Part shown: in pieces, positions 30,763 through 35,983 of the stretch
Layout: each line of letters starts with the position of its first letter
How positions within the stretch are numbered: the first letter of the stretch is position 1
Origin: a virus
DNA length: 35,983 bases
Direction: 5' to 3' (one strand)
Virus record (IMG/VR): IMGVR_UViG_3300005471_000036
Span: 1 to 35,983 of that record
Made by a program: the position numbers and the translations under genes
The notes under the pieces: generated by a model
Seen by the model: only the letters and a program-made list of their open reading frames with translations
Told to the model about the DNA's origin: nothing
Database searches by the model: none

Positions 30763-31529
30763 AGAAATGCATCCTGCTTTGCGGGCTTGGGAGGGGCTAT
30801 GAACATGTCGGGCTGTGCAATGGCGGCTGATATTCTCCGACATGAGAGGTCGAACCATTGAGGGCTCTTTTCAATGCCGACAAACCGACGCCCTAGCTTG
30901 ACGGCAGCAACGCCAGTGGTGCCAGATCCACAGAACGGGTCGCAAATCAATTGTCCGGCCTGCGTGAAGTCCAGAATGATTTCGGCCATCAACGGCAGCG
31001 GCTTTTCCGTAGGATGCTCTCCCTGCCTTTCCTTGTTGACACAATGCGTATAGACGCCGCGCTTTCCACCCGAGTTCCAAGCTGCAAAGCCCTTGCCCGC
31101 CCAAGCGGTTACAAAGCATTCCGCGCCCTGAGCTGGCCCTTGCCCATTGAGTTGTGGGGTAGAGTCCGGCTTTACCCACACGCAGGCGCGCTTGTACTTG
31201 ATGGGTGATGCATTGATGGCATCCGCCCACTTAGCAACACCCTCAACAGTGCAGAAGGTAATTAGCCAGCCATTGCAAGCACCCGCAGCCACACCGACAA
31301 ACGAATCTCGGATGTCGTCAATGGGCGCAAAATCCAATCCCTTCAACTCAGCAACGCCATCGTTTCGATGCTTTCGGCCGGTAAGATTGTTCTTCGACAA
31401 ATGCAGCGAAGCCTCATAGGGAGGGTCCGAAATAATATGATCCGCCGCCTCGAGCGTTGGCATGACATCGAGGCAATCGCCCAGTATCAAGCGAACGCCT
31501 TCGGCTAGGATTTCTTCCCGAAAGGTCAT
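30759..31529 (-). CDS. Orphan DNA methyltransferase (N6-adenine or N4-cytosine)
   Basis: 256 residues. Motif IV DPPY at 35-38 near the N-terminus, then a target-recognition region, HPTEKP at 172-177, and motif I DPFCGSGTT at 197-205, followed by GRRFVGIEKS. Catalytic motif before the SAM motif is the beta-class order, the class that includes CcrM. No restriction gene is nearby, so it may shield phage DNA from host restriction or alter methylation-dependent control. Target sequence unknown. ATGA overlaps with both neighbours. Confidence 0.9.
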   Translation of the reverse strand: MTFREEILAEGVRLILGDCLDVMPTLEAADHIISDPPYEASLHLSKNNLTGRKHRNDGVAELKGLDFAPIDDIRDSFVGVAAGACNGWLITFCTVEGVAKWADAINASPIKYKRACVWVKPDSTPQLNGQGPAQGAECFVTAWAGKGFAAWNSGGKRGVYTHCVNKERQGEHPTEKPLPLMAEIILDFTQAGQLICDPFCGSGTTGVAAVKLGRRFVGIEKSPQWFDLSCRRISAAIAQPDMFIAPPKPAKQDAFL

Positions 31530-31714
31530 GCCGCGCGGTTCTCTTTTTTCAGTTGCTTCAGCATTTTGCCGTCAAGCAATGACTGCAATTCGTTCCTGCG
31601 AACCGAGAACGGCTTCTCAGCCTTGAGCAGGCTCCGCAAAAAAGCGATCTGATGATGAAGCGGGAGGGGCTTAAGCCTCGCAACAATCACATGAATGGGC
31701 GTTGCCTTGCTCAT
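31526..31714 (-). CDS. Small basic hypothetical protein
   Basis: 62 residues: [58 protein letters not shown]. Helical and basic, no membrane segment. ATGA overlaps with the DnaA-IV and methyltransferase genes show translational coupling. No function recognised. Confidence 0.6.
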   Translation of the reverse strand: MSKATPIHVIVARLKPLPLHHQIAFLRSLLKAEKPFSVRRNELQSLLDGKMLKQLKKENRAA

Positions 31715-32223
31715 GCCAGCGCTTCCTTGATTTTGTCGATGCGCGCGGCAAGTTCTTCGTCGGTGAGGACGAGCTTTTCGATCTTGCGGATTCCGGATAT
31801 TGCGGTTGAGTGATCGCGACCGCCGAAGCGTCTCGCGATTTCAGGAAGCGAGCGGTCTGTCAGTTTCTTGGCGAGGTAGTAGCCAACCTGGCGAGGGCGA
31901 ACGACATCCTGGGTGCGCCGGGCAGATAGCATATCAAACCTGGAAACCTTGTACTCACGCGCCACGGCCCGTTGAATGTCTTCGATCCTCACACGAGCGG
32001 GCGGAATTTCCGGCGTGCTGAAGATTAGATCGTGGAACCACATTTGATTCCAGCATGGCGGGTTAGGAATGATTGGCGTGACCTCAACGGATGGCTCCGG
32101 TGCCTCGACGCCGGCATGATTGAGCCGCAGCGCTTGAAGTAAATTCGCACTGCAAACAGCGTTTTGCTTGCGGATTGCGCGCTCAAGATCATCAACGTCT
32201 GACTTCAAAGCTGGCCTACCCAT
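31711..32223 (-). CDS. DnaA domain IV protein (no ATPase domain)
   Basis: 170 residues. Residues 78-165 are DnaA domain IV, the DnaA-box-binding helix-turn-helix: [60 protein letters not shown], with the GGRDHST signature at 134-140. The AAA+ domain III is missing; residues 1-77 are unrelated and partly Pro-rich. It could bind DnaA boxes on phage or host DNA without forming an initiation complex, so acting as a regulator or a competitor of host DnaA. Similar truncated proteins occur in alphaproteobacterial phages. Confidence 0.88.
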   Translation of the reverse strand: MGRPALKSDVDDLERAIRKQNAVCSANLLQALRLNHAGVEAPEPSVEVTPIIPNPPCWNQMWFHDLIFSTPEIPPARVRIEDIQRAVAREYKVSRFDMLSARRTQDVVRPRQVGYYLAKKLTDRSLPEIARRFGGRDHSTAISGIRKIEKLVLTDEELAARIDKIKEALA

Positions 32224-32242
32224 TTCGTCTTACTCCTACTGG

Positions 32243-32548
32243 TTACGAGACTTTGCGCAAAAACAGCGGCGGCGGATCACGGTAGGCTTCCTCGTAAGCC
32301 GTGATTTCCTCAGCGACGCCCAGTGCTTCCTGCGAGATCGTGCCGGGACGAACGCGGGCCTCGGCGCAGAGCATCTTGGCGAAAAGGAAAATCTCCGCGA
32401 CATTGCTGATGTCGCTGCCGAGATTATCGGTATGAGTAGCCGCCGCGTCGATCACTGGGGCTGGAGGCGCCGACGCGACGGCTGTATCCGCAACGAATGG
32501 GAAGGACGCCGCGGAATCTGAAAGGAACGGGTTCGGCAAAGGTGTCAT
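32243..32548 (-). CDS. Hypothetical protein
   Basis: 101 residues from ATG 32548, with GAGGGAA six bases upstream; an earlier in-frame ATG (32566) lacks one. N-terminal half Ala/Pro/Ser-rich and probably disordered (SFPFVADTAVASAPPAPVID); second half helical (ISNVAEIFLFAKMLCAEARV, SQEALGVAEEITAYEEAYRD). No family recognised. Confidence 0.6.
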   Translation of the reverse strand: MTPLPNPFLSDSAASFPFVADTAVASAPPAPVIDAAATHTDNLGSDISNVAEIFLFAKMLCAEARVRPGTISQEALGVAEEITAYEEAYRDPPPLFLRKVS

Positions 32549-32578
32549 CGCGATTCCCTCAGCCAAGGTGCGATAGCT

Positions 32579-32914
32579 TCAGCCAGATCGGCGAACCGAT
32601 TGCCGCATGTGATCAACAGTCGGGCGATGAAAGTCCGGGTCCGTCTGAACGAGTAGACTTTCAAGTCGCGCGAGGCGAAGCCGAAGTTCCGATAGCTCAT
32701 TGCGCGTATCCAATCTGTTTTTTCGTTCCAGCGCTTCGCTGATACGCGCGACTTCAGCGGGCTCAATACGACGAGCGCGCCGGTACCAAATTTCGTAACA
32801 CCGTGAGTAAGAAAGCCCCGCCAAACGGGCGGTTCTTTCAATAACCGTAGGGACGACTTTTTCGTCATCACCATGCGGCTTTGAAAGCTCGCGAAGCTGC
32901 CCCGCTGCATCCAT
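32579..32914 (-). CDS. Putative DNA-binding protein with HTH-like and coiled-coil parts
   Basis: 111 residues from ATG 32914, preceded by GAGGGGAG at seven bases. N-terminal segment VVPTVIERTARLAGLSYSRC-YEIWYRRARRIEP resembles a helix-turn-helix; the C-terminal half is a Leu/Arg coiled coil (ELSELRLRLARLESLLVQTD). Similar proteins recur next to cro in prophages of this order. Two palindromes lie just upstream, so its expression may be controlled there. An overlapping ORF in another frame (32545-32985) is rejected. Confidence 0.65.
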   Translation of the reverse strand: MDAAGQLRELSKPHGDDEKVVPTVIERTARLAGLSYSRCYEIWYRRARRIEPAEVARISEALERKNRLDTRNELSELRLRLARLESLLVQTDPDFHRPTVDHMRQSVRRSG

Positions 32915-32915
32915 C

Positions 32916-33245
32916 TCACTCTCCCCTCACAATGGAATTGTGAGCGCTCACAATGGCGCCGTGGCCTGTTCCAAACATGGAACAAGCAGGGGCGGCCGAA
33001 ATGTCAGATGACGATTCCTGGATCAAGCTGGAAGCAGCGACACGAAATGCGCTCGCGTTCCTGCGATCAAGAACGGCGCCGGCCGCGGCTGACTTGGGGG
33101 CAACAGCAGCCGGCGCGCTCACCTCGGGAGAGGAAAAATCCGAGGGAGCTAAAACCACCGAAAGAAAATGCTCAGCGCATAGCAGCGCGTCAAAGCAGTT
33201 GAATGCGGCTGGGGCTTTGCAGAAACAGCAGCGGATCTGAGTCAT
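32916..33245 (-). CDS. Small Cys-rich protein, possible zinc-binding
   Basis: 109 residues; ATGA overlap with the Cro-like gene. Residues 5-26 (RCCFCKAPAAFNCFDALLCA-EH) have a Cys/His set (C-x2-C...C...C-x2-H) suggestive of a zinc knuckle. The remaining part is Ala/Ser-rich and looks non-globular; its last codons are laid over two palindromes (32936-32954 and 32967-32984). A plus-strand ORF (32953-33240) covers the same bases but has no support. Confidence 0.55.
   Translation of the reverse strand: MTQIRCCFCKAPAAFNCFDALLCAEHFLSVVLAPSDFSSPEVSAPAAVAPKSAAAGAVLDRRNASAFRVAASSLIQESSSDISAAPACSMFGTGHGAIVSAHNSIVRGE
32936..32954. promoter_or_regulatory. Perfect 18-bp palindrome matching the ideal lac operator
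   Basis: ATTGTGAGCGCTCACAAT (32937-32954), with an A before it, is a perfect palindrome. It equals 19 of 20 bases of the symmetric lac operator AATTGTGAGCGCTCACAATT. A further ATTGTGAG half-site lies next to it on the minus strand (about 32926-32934). Position: last codons of one gene, about 20 bases before the start of the next. Confidence 0.6.
32967..32984. promoter_or_regulatory. Second operator-like inverted repeat
   Basis: TGTTCCA-AACA-TGGAACA, 7-bp arms, perfect, 12 bases from the lac-operator-like palindrome. The two together suggest a protein-binding region inside the early leftward operon. Confidence 0.5.
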
Positions 33246-33478
33246 GCCGCGCGCTCCGGCTCGGCTGGCTGCTTCATGCCCCAGAGCGAGGCTGGCGCCG
33301 TCTTGCCGATCGCGCGAAGTGCGTCCGTGATCACGACATATGTGTTTGATGGGAAGCTATTGGCCTTGCGCCACATTGAAAGCGTGCTCGGCTTGGCGCC
33401 CGTGAGATCGCCAACGCCTTGGTTGCCCCCAAGGGCTTCCATAACTTCAGAAAACGTGTCGAGATTTTCGAGGCTCAT
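33242..33478 (-). CDS. cro: Cro-like repressor
   Basis: 78 residues, first gene of the leftward early operon. Helix-turn-helix near residues 18-45: GGNQGVGDLTGAKPSTLSMW-RKANSFPSNTYVVITDALRA, followed by APASLWGM. This pattern is typical of Cro-type regulators in Hyphomicrobiales prophages. Divergent from the CI-like gene; operator-like sites start 14 bases upstream of its ATG. It probably lowers expression of the repressor and of early genes. Confidence 0.8.
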   Translation of the reverse strand: MSLENLDTFSEVMEALGGNQGVGDLTGAKPSTLSMWRKANSFPSNTYVVITDALRAIGKTAPASLWGMKQPAEPERAA

Positions 33479-33491
33479 GCCCCATGCTTAA

Positions 33492-33546
33492 TTCAAATTC
33501 CTTGAACTTACAAGCGCCAAATAGCTTTGCTGCCAAAAAATTTGAA
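33492..33546. promoter_or_regulatory. Operator region between cro and cI
   Basis: Site 1: TTCAA-ATTCC-TTGAA (33492-33506), perfect 5-5-5 inverted repeat. Site 2: GCCAA-AAAAT-TTGAA (33532-33546), one good half. A weaker copy lies at 33516-33530. Close variants recur at 34206-34250 ahead of the right early operon. Such repetition is expected for CI/Cro operators. Confidence 0.6.
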
Positions 33547-33559
33547 CTTGAGGCATTAT
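33530..33559 (+). promoter_or_regulatory. Possible promoter for the CI-like gene
   Basis: CTGCCA (33530-33535), 18-bp spacer, CATTAT (33554-33559). A transcript would start at about 33566-33568, where the ATG lies, suggesting a leaderless message as for lambda cI from PRM. Operator site 2 sits in the spacer. Confidence 0.35.
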
Positions 33560-33567
33560 CCCGTTCC

Positions 33568-33903
33568 ATGGTGGAACCAGAAACTGGCGGGCGATTTGCC
33601 CCAACTGCGATTAGAATGAGGGCAGTACGGCGGGCCTCCGCCTATCCAGCTCGGCAGGATTTTGCCAACTTTCTTGGAATCACGGTTTCCCGCCTCTCGA
33701 ACATCGAGAATGGTTTCCCGATCTCTCGGGATGTTCAAGATCGCGTGATAGCAAAGATGCCCTGGGTGAGCCGGTCATGGCTGGTAGACGGCGACGAGGC
33801 CAGTCTAACGGGCACAGCGCTTCAGCGATTGGCGCCACTGGTGGCTGAGGAAAGCGACACTACTACACGGCGATCGCGCTCCAGAGGCTCCGCAGCCCGT
33901 TGA
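33568..33903 (+). CDS. CI-like XRE-family repressor
   Basis: 111 residues from ATG 33568. The frame extends to 33484, but that would place the operators inside the gene and leave only five bases to the cro start. Residues 16-70 form an XRE helix-turn-helix: MRAVRRASAYPARQDFANFL, GITVSRLSNIENGFPISRDV, QDRVIAKMPWVSRSWLVDGD. No peptidase or dimerisation domain is present, so it is not a LexA-like, RecA-cleavable repressor. Its last 82 bases overlap the convergent 33822-34031 gene. Likely the lysogeny repressor. Confidence 0.75.
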   Translation: MVEPETGGRFAPTAIRMRAVRRASAYPARQDFANFLGITVSRLSNIENGFPISRDVQDRVIAKMPWVSRSWLVDGDEASLTGTALQRLAPLVAEESDTTTRRSRSRGSAAR

Positions 33904-34031
33904 GGGCCGGCGAGAAAGCCGTTCACCAGTTCCTTGGCGAGATTTAAGACGAGCAGGGCATCTTCGAGAGATTCGGGTAGAGCCGCAGCGATTTGGATGG
34001 CCTGCCGCCTGTGCCAAGCTTCTGGTACCAT
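33822..34031 (-). CDS. Small helical protein, convergent with and overlapping cI
   Basis: 69 residues; GGGGAGG seven bases before ATG 34031. The core RRQAIQIAAALPESLEDALL-VLNLAKELVNGFLAGP is a helical pattern seen in small prophage proteins of this order. The C-terminal 27 residues are antisense to the repressor gene. Antisense transcription could affect repressor levels. Confidence 0.6.
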   Translation of the reverse strand: MVPEAWHRRQAIQIAAALPESLEDALLVLNLAKELVNGFLAGPQRAAEPLERDRRVVVSLSSATSGANR

Positions 34032-34107
34032 AATCTAACCTCCCCAACGTCTTGATTTTGTTGTCATTGTGGCTTTTCTGCCTCTTGATCTGGGGCTGTT
34101 TTATGTC

Positions 34108-34120
34108 TGGTAGCGTACCA
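34108..34120. promoter_or_regulatory. Short inverted repeat in the immunity region
   Basis: TGGTA-GCG-TACCA, upstream of the leftward 33822-34031 gene. The flanks ATGTC and GACAT also mirror each other, off-centre. Could be a regulator site; nothing else supports it. Confidence 0.35.
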
Positions 34121-34205
34121 TACGACATGCAACTGTCACGAATAAATTTCATGTTATGTTCACGGTGACGGGCTTAGGAACATCCGGGCTGTCGGACAAA
34201 ATAAT

Positions 34206-34250
34206 TCCAAATAAATTGAAAATAGCGCTTGCGGTTTCAAATTTCTTGAA
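34206..34250. promoter_or_regulatory. Second operator pair, before the right early operon
   Basis: TCCAA-ATAAA-TTGAA (34206-34220) and TTCAA-ATTTC-TTGAA (34236-34250, perfect inverted repeat), centres 30 bp apart, about three helical turns. The second matches the cro/cI site in 14 of 15 bases. The 250-base gap between 34031 and 34283 holds no gene and must contain divergent promoters; a weak pair TTGCGG (34229) and TAGTGT (34252) would place the operator in the spacer. Confidence 0.65.
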
Positions 34251-34282
34251 TTAGTGTGCTCCTATCAGAACGGAGCAAGCCA

Positions 34283-34477
34283 ATGACCAAAGCAGAGCAA
34301 ATCTTCCTCACCCGCATGGTCCCCCACATGCTCGCCGGCAAATCCCTTGAGGAAGCCGGTCGCGCCGTTCTCGCCGATGACGAACGCATTTGGCTGGCGG
34401 CCACTGAGAATTCGAAAACCGGACAGGCAATCCGCGACGCGATTTGCGAGCGCGTACACGCCAACCTCGCCGCCTAA
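34283..34477 (+). CDS. Small hypothetical protein, first gene of the right early operon
   Basis: 64 residues from ATG 34283 (GGAGC seven bases upstream). Helical: MTKAEQIFLTRMVPHMLAGK, SLEEAGRAVLADDERIWLAA, GQAIRDAICERVHANLAA. Directly downstream of the operator pair. No function recognised. Confidence 0.65.
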   Translation: MTKAEQIFLTRMVPHMLAGKSLEEAGRAVLADDERIWLAATENSKTGQAIRDAICERVHANLAA

Positions 34478-34501
34478 CGATTCCAATCAGGGGAGAGAAC
34501 A

Positions 34502-34726
34502 ATGGATCAAGGAAACGCCACGGGCTCCCGCTCAGCGGAGATAGTCACCCCGGCACCTGAGTTCGGCGACATCTTCGACAAGCTCGCGGCCGACATCAAG
34601 AAGTCCGTCATCGGCACCTGCGCCAAGGTCGCGGAAATCCATCGCATCAGGAACGTCGATAACGAATACCAGCGCGGCTACAACGCCGCCGCTTTCGACA
34701 TCGCCGCGAAAATCCGGGAGCTTTGA
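34502..34726 (+). CDS. Small hypothetical protein
   Basis: 74 residues; GGGGAGAG before ATG 34502. Mostly helical: PEFGDIFDKLAADIKKSVIG, TCAKVAEIHRIRNVDNEYQR, GYNAAAFDIAAKIREL. Part of a tight plus-strand operon; function unknown. Confidence 0.65.
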   Translation: MDQGNATGSRSAEIVTPAPEFGDIFDKLAADIKKSVIGTCAKVAEIHRIRNVDNEYQRGYNAAAFDIAAKIREL

Positions 34727-34728
34727 AA

Positions 34729-34953
34729 ATGACCAACCCGCTCTACTTCATCGAAACCCAATCCCCCCGCATTCGCGGCCCGTGGTTTACCGAGGTCGAC
34801 CGGGACACCAATTCCCGCGCCGCCGTGATTGATCTTATCCGCACTGGCGAAGTCGATCCGGTCAAGGTTCTGGAGATCGATGAAGATGCCGGTTCATGTC
34901 GTGACGTGACGGAAGAGATCGTCGCGGAAGCGATGGATATGGAGGTCGCGTGA
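34729..34953 (+). CDS. Small hypothetical protein
   Basis: 74 residues from ATG 34729, set by GGGAG at eight bases (a TTG at 34723 in frame is inferior). PLYFIETQSPRIRGPWFTEV, DRDTNSRAAVIDLIRTGEVD, acidic C-terminus (VTEEIVAEAMDMEVA). No motif recognised. Its TGA overlaps the next ATG. Confidence 0.65.
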   Translation: MTNPLYFIETQSPRIRGPWFTEVDRDTNSRAAVIDLIRTGEVDPVKVLEIDEDAGSCRDVTEEIVAEAMDMEVA

Positions 34954-35141
34954 TGGCCTTCAAGACAATCGAGATCATCAGCCAGCGCAAAACGCAAATC
35001 GGCGAAGTGGCTGTGACGTTCACTGTCGGCCGCATCCATCGCCCGCGCAAGTGCGAAGAATGCGGCGTCAATCCCGCTGATACGCCGTCCCGTCTCTGCG
35101 TCGGCTGCGATGCTTACCGCGAACACACGGGGGCGTTCTGA
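34953..35141 (+). CDS. Small zinc-ribbon-like protein
   Basis: 62 residues; ATG 34953 in a TGATG overlap. Two CxxC pairs, CEEC and CVGC, 14 residues apart (RKCEECGVNPADTPSRLCVG-CDAYREH), fit a zinc ribbon or knuckle for nucleic-acid or protein binding. The N-terminal half is beta (IEIISQRKTQIGEVAVTFTV). Just upstream of recombination genes. Confidence 0.65.
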   Translation: MAFKTIEIISQRKTQIGEVAVTFTVGRIHRPRKCEECGVNPADTPSRLCVGCDAYREHTGAF

Positions 35142-35515
35142 TGACCTCACAGCAGTTCGCCGACGTTTTATTGGCTCAGTGGCAATTGTTGTGGCCGCTT
35201 AGTCCGGCAGAACGCATCAAGCGGATTGATGAAGTCCGGCAGGATTACGAGTTCGAAAATGTGTTGCAACGCGTGGAGATGGAAATGAGCGAAAACGGCG
35301 AACCTCTCACCCCTCGGGAAGAAGCAGAATTGCGCGCGGAGCTAACAATCCGCGATGCGTGGCTTGCCGTTACCGCAGCCTGCAACATGCACAAAGACCC
35401 GATTTCCCGGCCGTTCGTCGAACGTCAATTCGATGACTTGATGAGCATGAGGACGAAGCTCGACTTCCTTTGTGCTGCCATCGATGTCTCACGCGAAAAG
35501 CGGAGTGCTGCGTGA
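35141..35515 (+). CDS. Hypothetical protein, recombination operon
   Basis: 124 residues; TGATG overlap with the preceding gene and the same with the Rad52-like gene after it. Highly helical and acidic (SQQFADVLLAQWQLLWPLSP, EMEMSENGEPLTPREEAELR, FVERQFDDLMSMRTKLDFLC). The coupling suggests it works with the annealing protein, but I do not recognise it. Confidence 0.65.
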   Translation: MTSQQFADVLLAQWQLLWPLSPAERIKRIDEVRQDYEFENVLQRVEMEMSENGEPLTPREEAELRAELTIRDAWLAVTAACNMHKDPISRPFVERQFDDLMSMRTKLDFLCAAIDVSREKRSAA

Positions 35516-35983
35516 TGGCTGATACCGCGCAAGAGCTTTACGACGAACTGAGCCAGCCCTTTCCCATCGAATACATCGAATGGCGTATCGGCTCGACCAA
35601 CGGCGAAAAAACCAAGGGCCTCGCCCTCTGCTACGTCGATGCCCGCGCCGTGATGGACCGCCTTGATACCGCCTGCGGGCCTGACGGTTGGCAGAACAAT
35701 TACATTATCGCCGGTCCCCTCGCCGTCTGCAACATCGGCATTCGAATGCCGTCCGGAGAGTGGGTGTGGAAATCGGACGGTGCTGGCGCTTCCGACGTAG
35801 AGGCCGAAAAGGGGATGCTCTCCGACGCTCTCAAGCGCGCAGCAGTTCGCTGGGGTGTCGGCCGCTATCTCTATGACCTCAAATCCCCATGGGTCGAACT
35901 GGAACCCATGGGCCGGTCGCACAAGATCAAGGAAGCGGAGCGCAAGAAGCTGGAGCAGCTTCACGAGGACTTCGCGCAGAAGT
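35515..35983 (+). CDS. Rad52/Rad22-type single-strand annealing protein (3' end outside window)
   Basis: At least 156 residues, running off the right edge. Residues 40-130 carry the Rad52/Rad22 family core: YVDARAVMDRLDTACGPDGW-QNNY, VCNIGIRMPSGEWVWKSDGA, and the diagnostic EAEKGMLSDALKRAAVRWGV-GRYLYDL (97-122). Phage members anneal complementary single strands like Red-beta/Sak, usually beside a nuclease or SSB gene. Here it is in the right early operon; any partner would be outside the window. Confidence 0.88.
   Translation, partial: MADTAQELYDELSQPFPIEYIEWRIGSTNGEKTKGLALCYVDARAVMDRLDTACGPDGWQNNYIIAGPLAVCNIGIRMPSGEWVWKSDGAGASDVEAEKGMLSDALKRAAVRWGVGRYLYDLKSPWVELEPMGRSHKIKEAERKKLEQLHEDFAQK

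Noticed and set aside
32926-32954. lac operator as proof of vector contamination
   Set aside because: The palindrome is embedded in continuous phage coding sequence with no neighbouring lac promoter or lacZ sequence.
32545-32985. Alternative minus-strand frame over 32579-32914
   Set aside because: Though it would overlap the next start codon, its composition is not protein-like, while the chosen frame has a strong ribosome site and a known phage-type sequence.
32953-33240. Plus-strand ORF covering the Cys-rich minus gene
   Set aside because: It has no ribosome site or neighbours on its strand; the minus gene has start/stop overlaps and a Cys/His pattern.
1-35983. CRISPR array or insertion sequence
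   Set aside because: No regularly spaced repeats and no transposase gene or terminal inverted repeats were seen; the only selfish gene is the HNH endonuclease.

Overview
The window is almost entirely the genome of a temperate, P22-like podovirus (free phage or prophage) of an alphaproteobacterium, most likely a member of the Hyphomicrobiales (Bradyrhizobium/Rhodopseudomonas-like). The evidence is the high GC content, a DUF2312/GapR homologue, a DUF3606 protein, a DnaA domain-IV protein, a DUF5681-type small terminase and many small phage proteins typical of that order. I see no chromosomal housekeeping gene. Names rest on motifs and synteny read by eye; no database search was run.

Layout. 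(1) Bases 1-4138, plus strand: the C-terminus of a tyrosine integrase, four small unknown genes, an RtcB-type RNA ligase, a tRNA-Pro(UGG) that starts on the base after the rtcB stop codon, and three small phage genes. (2) A terminator at 4142-4175 ends the leftward late operon. (3) Bases 4260-7801, minus: lysis region with an endolysin followed by nine small genes, most encoding membrane proteins; four of these genes (55, 55, 59 and 50 codons) are short. (4) Bases 7871-8424, plus: an island of four tiny ORFs running against the late operon. (5) Bases 8413-12728, minus: tailspike/fibre module. (6) Bases 12913-27076, minus: virion module in P22 order (read right to left): small terminase, large terminase, portal, scaffold, coat, small beta-rich proteins, gp4-like, HNH endonuclease, gp10-like, a gp26-position protein and three ejection-type proteins. 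(7) Bases 27105-29434, minus: small genes, an initiator-like tRNA-Met, a terminator and a possible late regulator. (8) Bases 29431-33478, minus: early/replication operon with replisome organiser, GapR homologue, orphan DNA methyltransferase, DnaA domain-IV protein and Cro-like repressor. (9) Bases 33492-34282: immunity region with a divergent CI-like repressor and repeated TTCAA-N5-TTGAA operator-like sites. (10) Bases 34283-35983, plus: right early operon, ending in a Rad52/Rad22-type annealing protein cut by the window edge.

How it works together. The Cro/CI pair probably controls two divergent early transcripts, since the same operator-like sequence occurs at both promoters. Leftward transcription passes through replication genes to a putative regulator followed by a terminator, and then into the packaging, head, tail and lysis genes. 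The rightward transcript carries recombination genes. If the molecule is circular it would run on into the integrase and the rtcB-tRNA cassette at the left end of the window.

Most interesting points: the rtcB/tRNA-Pro junction together with a second, initiator-like tRNA (possible tRNA repair and replacement against anticodon nucleases); a cluster of cell-cycle-type proteins (DnaA domain IV, GapR, methyltransferase); three forward 'moron'-like loci inside the leftward late operon, one with a promoter placed for leaderless expression; and a palindrome nearly identical to the ideal symmetric lac operator.
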